This document shows positions 43,103 through 51,775 of a stretch of DNA of 64,000 bases, one piece after another; within the stretch, counting starts at the first letter, position 1; each line of letters opens with the position of its first letter. The notes beneath the pieces are model-generated. The model did no database searches. It saw only the letters and a program-made list of their open reading frames with translations, and had not been told where the DNA came from. The stretch is from NCBI GenBank assembly GCA_028683835.1, contig JAQUHB010000005.1, positions 1-64,000 on the forward strand. Reading direction: 5' to 3'. Both the position numbers and the translations under genes were made by a program. The stretch comes from Sulfurimonadaceae bacterium. GTDB lineage: Bacteria > Campylobacterota > Campylobacteria > Campylobacterales > Sulfurimonadaceae.

Positions 43103-43280
43103 AGATTCAGCCTTAATTATACTGATGATAAAGTAGTATTTATTGATCATGAATATACATATTTGTCCATAAACCAAGCGTATAGCGTATTTGGAGATAT
43201 TGCAAAAATTAAAAGATGAAATTGTAGGTTAAAAATATGCAAGACGCTTGGTGAAGAAGGATTCCAGACAAAAAAAATGC
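43103..43280 (+). pseudogene. Decayed PAS-domain fragment with frameshifts and stops
   Basis: Pieces TDDKVVFIDHEYTYLSINQAYSVFGDIAKIK* / KLKDEIVG* / CKTLGEEGFQTKKMHQY* in successive frames. Confidence 0.6.
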
Positions 43281-43358
43281 ATCAGTATTGATGGTATATG
43301 CTACACTATTGCTTTGTTTCATGGATACAATATTTTAAAATCAACATAAGGAAAAAAG

Positions 43359-43697
43359 ATGCTCATTGATATATTCACAGATTATATTCGTAATCGCAAA
43401 GATTTACGAAAATACGTAGTAGAACGAAAAACAATACAAGAACGTGGTGAGTTTAACGATGCAACTTTGATTCAGGTGCAGGAAAACCTTGAGAGATTAA
43501 AAGTTGAAAATCCTGATATTTATGAAAAAATGTATGAAGTATTGGAAACTGTCTTTGAAAATGATGCTGGACAGATAGTAGATTATTCTCTTAATTTTGC
43601 CCGTCAAATGTCTAAAATGTTTAAAAATAGAACACCTGAAGATATTTATAAGGAATACAAGGCTGTGTTGAAGCATAAATATCAAACACTAGGTTAG
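43359..43697 (+). CDS. Hypothetical protein (112 aa)
   Basis: Upstream AAGGAAAAAAG; no recognised family. Confidence 0.65.
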   Translation: MLIDIFTDYIRNRKDLRKYVVERKTIQERGEFNDATLIQVQENLERLKVENPDIYEKMYEVLETVFENDAGQIVDYSLNFARQMSKMFKNRTPEDIYKEYKAVLKHKYQTLG

Positions 43698-43767
43698 GAA
43701 TAAAAGCTTGTATTGTTGATTTTGTTGTACCATATCCTTTATAAATAACTTTACAAAAGGATATAAA

Positions 43768-44322
43768 ATGATCAAAAAAATCGTAACAATAAGCGCATTT
43801 AGTGTGATTCTTGGAACAACACTTTTAGCAGACGGAGTGCAAGTATTGCCGGTCATCAATAGTTCATATACACCTTCATTCGCTGTTGCAGCTCTTGGCG
43901 GTTACCAAAAAACAGATGCCGTGGATGGAACGGGTGCATACGGTGTTGAAGTTTCTTTAACATGTCCACTTTTACAGATTCCAAATTATCCAATCAGACA
44001 ACAAGTAAGTCTTGTTCGTACAAATTCAAATGGTTTGACGACTACTGATTTTGAATTAAATCCACATGTTTTATTTGATGTAGCACCAAAATTACACGTT
44101 GGTGTAGGACCAAGTCTTGGTTTTGTTTATGCTTCTGGAGCAGGGGATCATGATTATTCATTTGGCATTGGTGCGGGTGCATCTGTGACTTATGATATTG
44201 ATTCAAAATATTTTGTAGGCGCTGAGAGTAGATACCAATGGGTAAACCAAGCAGATCTTAGTGGTTCAAAAGTTGATTTAGATAATATGCGCACACTTTT
44301 AAAAGTTGGTGTACATTTTTAA
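43768..44322 (+). CDS. Outer-membrane beta-barrel protein
   Basis: Signal peptide; beta-strand alternation; terminal GVHF. Confidence 0.75.
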   Translation: MIKKIVTISAFSVILGTTLLADGVQVLPVINSSYTPSFAVAALGGYQKTDAVDGTGAYGVEVSLTCPLLQIPNYPIRQQVSLVRTNSNGLTTTDFELNPHVLFDVAPKLHVGVGPSLGFVYASGAGDHDYSFGIGAGASVTYDIDSKYFVGAESRYQWVNQADLSGSKVDLDNMRTLLKVGVHF

Positions 44323-44353
44323 ACATTGATTGAGTATGCGAGTGCGTAGATGG

Positions 44354-44438
44354 TGGACAATGTGAGATTCGAACTCACGGTAGGTTGCCCTACGGCCGCG
44401 TTCCAGGCGACTGGATTCAACCACTCTCCCAATTGTCC
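44354..44438 (-). tRNA. tRNA-Ser (GGA), CCA encoded (44351-44353)
   Basis: Reverse strand GGACAATTGGGAGAGTGGTTGAATCC...CTGGAAC anticodon loop...long variable arm...GAGTTCGAATCTCATTGTCCACCA-like end; acceptor GGACAAT/ATTGTCC. Confidence 0.93.
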
Positions 44439-44471
44439 ACGGTTTGGAGAGTGGCATTATAGCAAAGTTTT

Positions 44472-44831
44472 TTATAAAACTTTTATGCAATCTTCTTGTT
44501 TTGGAACAAGACATAAAAAACTGTATGTCACATCACCTAATGTTTCGTAAGCATGAGGTACATTCGCAGGGATAAGCAGCACATCTCCCGCACCCGCTTC
44601 AAACTTTTCATCACCTATCGTCACAAGCGCACGTCCGGCTAAAACATACTGTTCATGTTCTATGATATTTGTATGAAGTGGCATATGCCCGCCAGCTTCA
44701 ATCGTGAAGTTTCTCATAGCAAAATTTGGCGATTCCTCCGGTGAGAGAAGCATCTTCATCCCCACACCTTTGCCCGCTTTTTGCGGTATGTTTTCTATCT
44801 CATTTATTTTCTTATGCAGATACATTTTCAT
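44472..44831 (-). CDS. Cupin domain protein
   Basis: HMPLHTNIIEHEQYVLAGRALVTIGDEKFEAGAGDVLLIPANVPHAYE. Confidence 0.93.
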   Translation of the reverse strand: MKMYLHKKINEIENIPQKAGKGVGMKMLLSPEESPNFAMRNFTIEAGGHMPLHTNIIEHEQYVLAGRALVTIGDEKFEAGAGDVLLIPANVPHAYETLGDVTYSFLCLVPKQEDCIKVL

Positions 44832-44931
44832 CCTTCCATGTAAAGTTTTTAAAAGGATAACATAAATATTTTCTAAAATAAGAAAATTTAATATACATAA
44901 CTGTTTTATTTGAGTTAGAATATAGCGGTAG

Positions 44932-44949
44932 AAAAAAAAAGGGGGGGGG
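44932..44949 (+). repeat. A9-G9 homopolymer tract at the ribosome-binding position
   Basis: gAAAAAAAAAGGGGGGGGGtaactATG directly upstream of the 44955 porin ORF. Confidence 0.9.
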
Positions 44950-44954
44950 TAACT

Positions 44955-46208
44955 ATGTTAAAGAAAATGGTATATTTTTTGCCCTTCTTCTGTTTATCTC
45001 GTATAAGTGCTGAAGAATCTTTAAATTTACGCGATTTTTATGCAAAAGCGGGTGTTAGCGGAGAGTTGAGAGCACTCTATCAATATAACTCTCAGTATGA
45101 ATATTTAGATGGCAAAAGCGGTACGAGCAATACGGGAGTATTGGGTGGTAAAGTAAGCCTCACATCGGGGAATGTGTATGGTTTTGATGCAGTGTTAAGC
45201 GGATATGGGGCATTTAGAGGATTTGAAGATAAAAATAAAGTTGAAGTCGATTATCTCAATAATGGCAGAGGAAATGCCGATTACTCGTTACTTGGAGAGT
45301 CTTTTGTCAGATACACAAAAGATAGCGATTTTATTCAAATAGGACGTTTTGGGCTTGATACTCCACTTTTAAATTCTGATGATGTGCGTATGACACCCGA
45401 TTTTTTTGAGGGTGTTCATGCTTCTGTAAAGATGTTGGACGCCTTTATATTGGATGGTGGATATATCGATGCAATTGCAGGATGGGAAAATCTTGGAGAT
45501 AATGCAAAGTTTGAAAACATAGGGGATGCTATAGATCTTTCCGGCAATTTTTCAGGCGGTTATCATGTAGGAAAATCTTCTATCATCTTTGCCGGAGTTA
45601 CTTTTGCAGATGAAAAAAATCTTTTTAATTTCCGTGTATATGATTATTTGACGCAGAAAGTGATGAATCAGTTATATATGGAGAGTTCTTTTAAAGCTGA
45701 TATTTATGAGCTAGGTGCTCAATATTTGAGAAGTGTATCTGATAGTAGACTTGAAAATTTCGGCGGAAACGACATTATCGATTCTACTGCTTATGGCCTG
45801 CGCGGATGTGTCAATCTTAACAAAGTGGGGTTTACTTTGGCTTATGACGAGGTCTTAAAAAGAAAAAATACTCTTTTTGATGGTGGAACTCCTGATTTTT
45901 TTGGAGGGGCTAACGATCCATTTTTTACTTCTATGGACTTGCTTGTTCCAAATCAGCTCGGCGGAGTTAAGGTTTATAAAGGAGAGATTTCTTATACTCC
46001 AACGGATGATTTTTCTCTTAGTGTGGCGCATGCTTTGTTTCACAAAGGGGATGGATATGATCAAAGTGAGAGCGATCTTACGCTCAAAGCTACTTTGTAT
46101 AAAAATATAGAAGCGGATATGAAGTTATCTAGTCTCAATGAAACAGATAGTATAGGTAATGTCACAACAAATAATCGTGTTCGTGCATTACTAAAAATGA
46201 AATTTTAA
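44955..46208 (+). CDS. OprD-like outer-membrane porin
   Basis: Signal peptide; LRDFYAKAGVSGELRALYQYNS; strands throughout; terminal LLKMKF. Confidence 0.8.
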   Translation: MLKKMVYFLPFFCLSRISAEESLNLRDFYAKAGVSGELRALYQYNSQYEYLDGKSGTSNTGVLGGKVSLTSGNVYGFDAVLSGYGAFRGFEDKNKVEVDYLNNGRGNADYSLLGESFVRYTKDSDFIQIGRFGLDTPLLNSDDVRMTPDFFEGVHASVKMLDAFILDGGYIDAIAGWENLGDNAKFENIGDAIDLSGNFSGGYHVGKSSIIFAGVTFADEKNLFNFRVYDYLTQKVMNQLYMESSFKADIYELGAQYLRSVSDSRLENFGGNDIIDSTAYGLRGCVNLNKVGFTLAYDEVLKRKNTLFDGGTPDFFGGANDPFFTSMDLLVPNQLGGVKVYKGEISYTPTDDFSLSVAHALFHKGDGYDQSESDLTLKATLYKNIEADMKLSSLNETDSIGNVTTNNRVRALLKMKF

Positions 46209-46220
46209 ATGGAGGCAGGA

Positions 46221-47825
46221 ATGAGTATAAAACAAAAATTGATATTAGGTCTTACGCTGATATTTGTGGGAGTTATAGTAAATATTTTAGTGGGCAGTGT
46301 GACTATTTCCAATGTATACAAACTAAGTGAATCAGCAGCACATGAATCGATTCCTCGTGCGCTTGACGCTACAGATGCCAAGTATCAGGTCTCACAAGTC
46401 CAGCAGTTTTTGACAGATGCATCTTTGACACAAAATCAGGATTCCGTAAAAGAGGCACAAGAAGCCAATGATGCTTTTATGAAAGATATGGGTAGATTTG
46501 AAGCGATGTTTCAAAAAGAGAATAACAACAAAAGCCTCTCTATGGTGAGAGTTTCAAAAAATGACATGCAAGAACTTTTTATAGTGGGCAAAAAGATGAT
46601 GGCAAGTTATGGTGTGAGCAAAGCTGATGGCGACAAAGTGATGGAAGATTTTGATGCGGCGAGTGCAAAACTGATGTCAAAGGTCGACGAGATCAAAAAA
46701 GCACAGGTTGCTGAAGCGATAAGCAATTCAGAGCAGACAATGGAAAAAGCAAATTTTACAAAATATTTTTCACTTATGATCGGAATAGCTACGATTATGA
46801 TGGGGCTTTTGGTGGGCTATTTGCTTTCCAATAATATTTTGATGTCGATTAAAAAACTTGGTGATGTTATTGAAGTCGTAGCTCAAAACCATGATTTTAC
46901 TCAAAATGTTAAATTTGAAGGGAATGATGAGCTTTCTCAGATGGGAGAAAAGATCAATCACCTAGTTACTGTATTACGTGAATCATTTTGTGAGATTGGA
47001 AGTACATCTCATGAAAACCTTTCTGTAGCTACACAACTTTCAGCTACAACCCATTCAATAGGAAAAGCAGCGGAACATGAAGCGCAGATAGTCTCAGAGA
47101 CAACAAGCGAATCGCTTTTGACAAAAGATGCGATTATTGCCTCAGCGTCTAAGGCACAGAATGTAAAAATAAAAGCATTACAAGCCAGAGAGAGCCTTCA
47201 AGAAGCGCAAAATACTCTTAGTGAAACAAATTCTGAGTTGATACTTACTGTAGAGATGGAATCTGAGATGAATGCAAAGCTTCATTCTCTTTCGCAAGAA
47301 GCATCACAAGTAAAACAGGTCTTGACTGTTATCTCGGATATTGCAGATCAAACAAATCTTCTAGCGCTCAATGCAGCCATAGAAGCGGCGCGTGCAGGAG
47401 AACATGGACGCGGATTTGCCGTGGTCGCCGATGAGGTAAGAAAGCTTGCTGAGCGTACACAAAAAAGTCTTGTAGAGACAAATGCAACAGTCAATGTCAT
47501 AGTGCAGTCGATCATGGAAATCACAGAACAGATCACTACCAATACGCAGCGTATCGAAAATCTCGCCGAAGCATCTGAGCAGGCTGGGCATAATACACAA
47601 ATGGCCGTAAGTTCACTTTCTCAAGCGGTTGAAAATATTGAGGAGCTTGCCACGGATTCTCAGATGAATGCTTCTGCAATAGAAAAAATCATTATGAAGA
47701 TAGAAAATATTCGTACATACAGCACATCTAATGCAAAAAATGTTGAAGAGATAGCTGGCGCTGCAGAACATCTCCATATGATGACACAAAACTTGAGTAC
47801 AAAAATCAGTATTTATCGCACATAA
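46221..47825 (+). CDS. Methyl-accepting chemotaxis protein (transmembrane)
   Basis: Two TMs; signalling tip [42 protein letters not shown] 46221 after GGAGGCAGGA. Confidence 0.95.
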   Translation: MSIKQKLILGLTLIFVGVIVNILVGSVTISNVYKLSESAAHESIPRALDATDAKYQVSQVQQFLTDASLTQNQDSVKEAQEANDAFMKDMGRFEAMFQKENNNKSLSMVRVSKNDMQELFIVGKKMMASYGVSKADGDKVMEDFDAASAKLMSKVDEIKKAQVAEAISNSEQTMEKANFTKYFSLMIGIATIMMGLLVGYLLSNNILMSIKKLGDVIEVVAQNHDFTQNVKFEGNDELSQMGEKINHLVTVLRESFCEIGSTSHENLSVATQLSATTHSIGKAAEHEAQIVSETTSESLLTKDAIIASASKAQNVKIKALQARESLQEAQNTLSETNSELILTVEMESEMNAKLHSLSQEASQVKQVLTVISDIADQTNLLALNAAIEAARAGEHGRGFAVVADEVRKLAERTQKSLVETNATVNVIVQSIMEITEQITTNTQRIENLAEASEQAGHNTQMAVSSLSQAVENIEELATDSQMNASAIEKIIMKIENIRTYSTSNAKNVEEIAGAAEHLHMMTQNLSTKISIYRT

Positions 47826-47828
47826 ACT

Positions 47829-47912
47829 ATAGTTATTTTTATCATATTCATGTAGAAATTACAAAAACTGCGGGTTTGCCTGCAGCTTTTGTCTGCCAAA
47901 ACTTCAGCCGTA
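47829..47912 (+). pseudogene. 5' remnant of a radical-SAM gene homologous to the gene at 48513
   Basis: About 80% identity by hand alignment with 48513-48596; start codon lost and one-base indel. Confidence 0.8.
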
Positions 47913-47948
47913 CGCGGTATAATTCGCCAATTTTTTTCAGGATATTTC

Positions 47949-48509
47949 ATGAGCGAAACTCTTCTCATCCTTGCCATTGCCCTTGCCATGGACTCTGTCG
48001 CGGTTTCTATTGCGATTGGCTCAAAATACCGTGATCTTCTTCTTTGGCGTACCCTCTTTGTTGCCGGAGTTTTTGGTTTTTTCCAAGGAGTGATGCCGAT
48101 TGCCGGTTATTTCATAGGAATCAGTTTTGCTGATTATGTTCAAGCGTACGATCACTGGATCGCTTTTGTATTATTGGTAGGATTAGGCGGTAAAATGCTC
48201 TATGAAGCCTACCAAAATGAGTTTGACGAAGAGGTTACGGATCTGTCGAATAAAACACTTATCACCTTGGGGATTGCAACAAGTATCGATGCCATGGCAA
48301 TCGGGGTGACATTTGCTTTTTTACAAACCGATATTTTCACTGCGTCATCTATTATTGCCCTTGTGACTTTTGTTCTTTGTATCGCGGCAGTGTATGTCGG
48401 GAAAAAATTGGGTTCACTGCTTGAGAGCAAAGCGGAGATGCTTGGAGGGATCATCCTCATCGGTCTTGGCTGTAAGATCTTAGCGGAGCATACAGGATTG
48501 ATAGGTTAA
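47949..48509 (+). CDS. mntP: Manganese efflux pump MntP
   Basis: ILAIALAMDSVAVSIAIGSKY...GIATSIDAMAIGVTFAF; ATG 47949 preferred since the track start lies in the remnant. Confidence 0.9.
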   Translation: MSETLLILAIALAMDSVAVSIAIGSKYRDLLLWRTLFVAGVFGFFQGVMPIAGYFIGISFADYVQAYDHWIAFVLLVGLGGKMLYEAYQNEFDEEVTDLSNKTLITLGIATSIDAMAIGVTFAFLQTDIFTASSIIALVTFVLCIAAVYVGKKLGSLLESKAEMLGGIILIGLGCKILAEHTGLIG

Positions 48510-48512
48510 ACA

Positions 48513-49391
48513 ATGAGTTATTTTCATCGTGTTCATGTAGAGATCACAAATATCTGCGGTCTTGCATGCAGCTTTTGTCCCCCAAAACTCCAACCCACAA
48601 AAACAATGACTTTGGAGTTTTTTGAAAAAATCTTAGCAGAGTTGAAGCCCTATACAAAGAGTTTAGCTTTCCATGTAATGGGTGATCCTCTCACTCTTTC
48701 AAATCTCGATAAGTATCTTGATCTGGCTTTGCAATATGCTTTTGAAGTAGAGCTCACGACAAGCGGATATTATCTCAAAAAAAATCCTATTTCGACACTT
48801 TTTCATCCCGCTGTAAGACAGCTCAATATCTCGCTCAACGCTTATAATAAAAATGATTCAAATCTCAGTTTTGAAACATATATGCAGGGTGTTTTGGAAG
48901 TATGCGATGCAAAACTTCAAAACTTTCCAAAACCTTTTATAAATCTGCGTGTCTGGAATCTTGATGAAGCGTGTTCGGAACTCTCATTTAATGAACAGCT
49001 TTTTATAGTTTTAAGAGAGCATTTTGAACAGAAACTGCAGATGGATGAGATTGTCAAAAACAAGATAAAATCTTTTCGACTCGCTTCGAAAATACTCCTC
49101 AATTTTGACAGCTATTTTGAATGGCCGTCCTTGAACTCTTCTCATGAAAGCCACGCAACATGTTATGGTTTAAAATCACATATTGGCATATTGGCAAATG
49201 GAGTTGTCGTACCATGTTGCCTTGATGGCGAGGGTGTTATAAACCTTGGAGACTTATATGAAAGCTCGCTTGAAGAGATACTTTCTTCAAAGCGTGCACA
49301 AGATATGATCAAAGGTTTTGAAAAGGGGAAGGCAGTCGAAGAACTGTGTTTGAAATGTAGCTATAAAGACAGATTTCAAGAATCTTTTTAA
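48513..49391 (+). CDS. Radical SAM/SPASM domain protein
   Basis: HVEITNICGLACSFCPPK (CxxxCxxC); C-terminal VVPCCLDGEG and CLKC. Confidence 0.93.
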   Translation: MSYFHRVHVEITNICGLACSFCPPKLQPTKTMTLEFFEKILAELKPYTKSLAFHVMGDPLTLSNLDKYLDLALQYAFEVELTTSGYYLKKNPISTLFHPAVRQLNISLNAYNKNDSNLSFETYMQGVLEVCDAKLQNFPKPFINLRVWNLDEACSELSFNEQLFIVLREHFEQKLQMDEIVKNKIKSFRLASKILLNFDSYFEWPSLNSSHESHATCYGLKSHIGILANGVVVPCCLDGEGVINLGDLYESSLEEILSSKRAQDMIKGFEKGKAVEELCLKCSYKDRFQESF

Positions 49392-50776
49392 CCTTTTAGC
49401 AGTGCTTTGTAGATGAAATCGACATCTACATTTTCCTCTACATGTAAAGCAAATTCTAGGGTAGAACGTTTCTTATACTCTTGAAAATTGTAGCCTCGAT
49501 AGTCTGCATTGATTTTGGAAAAGAGTTTGAAGCGTATCTCGTCACTCTCAAAAAACCCGTGTACAAAAGTGCCGTAAAGATTTTTATGTTTTTTTGAACC
49601 CTTTTTTGCCACGGCATTGTGGATTTCATAGCCTGCAACATTGCAGTCAAAGATCTCGTAGTTCTCTTTTTTGAGCACTTTTTTCTCTTTAAAAATAACA
49701 TCGCCATCAAACCTTGCAAAACCTTTTATCTCTTCAATCTGGGATTCTACATGCAAGGGATCGAGGATGCGTTCAAACATCATCTCATAACCGCCACATA
49801 TGGCAACGATGGTTTTCTTTTTATTTTTTAAAATCTCTTCAAAACCTATTTCTCGAAGCCATTGCAGATCTTCAACAACACGTTTACTCCCTGGAAGAAT
49901 AAGAAGGTCTACATGAGAAGCTTCACTCGGATTTGTGATGAAACTTAGCTCCACCTGCGCATCTGCAACAAGAGGCTCAAAGTCGGTAAAATTACTGATA
50001 TGCGGAAGCTTGATAACAGCGGCTTTAATGATGGTTTTTGAGTGGTCTTGTGTATAACCCATCAGAGACTGCGCATCTTCAAAACCAAGGTTGAAAGGTT
50101 TGTATGGAACGACGCCGAGTACTTTAATACCAAAGCGTTCTTCTAAAATCATGATCCCATCATCAAAAAGGGCGATATCTCCGCGAAATTTGTTGATGAT
50201 AACACCGATAATATTTTTTTTCAAAGCTTTTGGAAGAAGAGCAATAACACCAACGATGGAGGCAAAAACACCGCCTCGTTCAATGTCTGCTACAAGTACG
50301 ATTTTTGTCTTAAACTCTTCGGCTATGTAAATATTGGAAAGGTCTTTATCCATAAGGTTAAGCTCAACTGGACTTCCTGCGCCTTCAGCGACGATACACT
50401 CATATTCCTTAGAAAGTTTTTTAAATGCTTTTTTGACATGGGGTTTGAGAGAGTTGATGTTTTTATAGTATTCATGCACCTCTACATCTTTGACAGCCTC
50501 GCCGTTGATGATGAGATAGGCGCTGTTGTTTGAGCCTGATTTTATGAGAATAGGATTCATGAAGTGAGATGTTGGGATACTGATGGCTTCAGCGGCAAAG
50601 TGTTGAGGTATAGCGATCTCTCCGCCATCATCGCAAACTTTAGAGTTGTTTGAAACATTTTGCGCTTTAAAGGGAGCAACCTTCACTCCGCGTTTATGTA
50701 GAAGATAGGTCAGCGCAAAAGAGAGCGTTGACTTTCCCGCATCACTACTTGTACCAAATATACTCAAAGATTTCAT
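49388..50776 (-). CDS. cobQ: Cobyric acid synthase
   Basis: SIFGTSSDAGKSTLSFALTYLL; PFKAQNVSNNS; AEGAGSPVELNL; GATase region AICGGYEMMF. Confidence 0.95.
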   Translation of the reverse strand: MKSLSIFGTSSDAGKSTLSFALTYLLHKRGVKVAPFKAQNVSNNSKVCDDGGEIAIPQHFAAEAISIPTSHFMNPILIKSGSNNSAYLIINGEAVKDVEVHEYYKNINSLKPHVKKAFKKLSKEYECIVAEGAGSPVELNLMDKDLSNIYIAEEFKTKIVLVADIERGGVFASIVGVIALLPKALKKNIIGVIINKFRGDIALFDDGIMILEERFGIKVLGVVPYKPFNLGFEDAQSLMGYTQDHSKTIIKAAVIKLPHISNFTDFEPLVADAQVELSFITNPSEASHVDLLILPGSKRVVEDLQWLREIGFEEILKNKKKTIVAICGGYEMMFERILDPLHVESQIEEIKGFARFDGDVIFKEKKVLKKENYEIFDCNVAGYEIHNAVAKKGSKKHKNLYGTFVHGFFESDEIRFKLFSKINADYRGYNFQEYKKRSTLEFALHVEENVDVDFIYKALLKG

Positions 50777-51201
50777 AATCTACACTCTTTCATTATATTT
50801 TTCCAGTTTAAATCAAAATTTTTTTCGACGTATTGTTTGGTATGTGGAATAATACAACGTGAGCAGTCTTGATGAATCGCATCGCCGTAAGCCACTAAAG
50901 TTCCAGCTTTTGCACCAATAGCACAAAAGCTGTATTTAGTTTTTTCTTCGATTTTTTTTATTCCATCTTCTTTAAATCGAAAGTGGGGACAAGCACAAAA
51001 ATAGCAGTTAAGATAAGGGATATCGTGGCATTTTTTTTGTGTTTCATACAAAAGACAAAACTCTTTTTCATGTTTGAGCATATTCGAAAATTCGAAATAC
51101 TCGATAATCTGCTCCTGTGTGAAGTTTTGAGAGAGCAGTTTATCTATGATATTTTTATGCTTTTGTGCATGTGAGTCAAACCATTCAGAGTAAGTCATCA
51201 A
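50773..51201 (-). CDS. Cysteine-rich small-domain protein
   Basis: CHDIPYLNCYFCACPHF...DCSRCIIPH; adjacent to cobQ. Confidence 0.8.
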   Translation of the reverse strand: MMTYSEWFDSHAQKHKNIIDKLLSQNFTQEQIIEYFEFSNMLKHEKEFCLLYETQKKCHDIPYLNCYFCACPHFRFKEDGIKKIEEKTKYSFCAIGAKAGTLVAYGDAIHQDCSRCIIPHTKQYVEKNFDLNWKNIMKECRL

Positions 51202-51767
51202 TCTCTTTTTCGTTGAAATGATCGTAATAAATATATAATGATAGCAAGTTCAACAAAAAAAAGAAGTAAATTCATATCATACACTTGGAGGTTTTTATCG
51301 CTTGTATGTAAGGCTTTTTCGAGGAGTTTGTAAAAGAGATAAGAGAGTAGCATTCCTGCGAGATAGCCCTTTTGTTTTATAACATCCACAAGTGTGAGTA
51401 AATTCGCTTTTTTTAAAAAAAGCGTCTCAGCGCGTACAAGATAAGAGCCAAAAGTAAAAGTCGCCTGATAGCTGATGTAGTAGACAAGCGCGGTTGTGTA
51501 ATTTTGTCCAAAGAGTAAAAAATAGCCCATAGCAAAAAGGAGGATTAGCTCTACGAACAAAGAGATCCTATAAAAATACTCTATATGTAAGATTTTATAA
51601 TAGAGTTTGGCGATGGTGAGCATAGAAAAAGCCAAGATAATTCCGCCCGCAGAGTAGACGGAGGGAGAGAGCGGAGTATAGATAATAAATATACCCCCGA
51701 TGCTCAATCCCATAAACAAAGAGTTTAGAAACTTATATTTTAAAAACTCCCTGAATATTATTTTCAT
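51198..51767 (-). CDS. Integral membrane protein, unknown function, in cobalamin cluster
   Basis: Several TM segments; overlaps neighbour; no recognised family. Confidence 0.7.
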   Translation of the reverse strand: MKIIFREFLKYKFLNSLFMGLSIGGIFIIYTPLSPSVYSAGGIILAFSMLTIAKLYYKILHIEYFYRISLFVELILLFAMGYFLLFGQNYTTALVYYISYQATFTFGSYLVRAETLFLKKANLLTLVDVIKQKGYLAGMLLSYLFYKLLEKALHTSDKNLQVYDMNLLLFFVELAIIIYLLRSFQRKRD

Positions 51768-51775
51768 TTTTTACC

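Noticed and set aside
43001-43150. Minus-strand 49-aa ORF MINKYYFIISIIKAESIRDIGHAFGDLMATFSDNISKNLKQNICSSNHD
   Set aside because: Overlaps the decayed PAS fragment, is short and has no recognised family; kept only as an alternative to test.
10680-47470. Near-identical sequences shared by the three chemoreceptors
   Set aside because: This is the universally conserved MCP signalling tip, not a mobile repeat.
47889-47948. N-terminal extension of the mntP ORF (MSAKTSAVRGIIRQFFSGYF)
   Set aside because: It comes from the radical-SAM remnant and leader; the ATG at 47949 is a typical MntP start.
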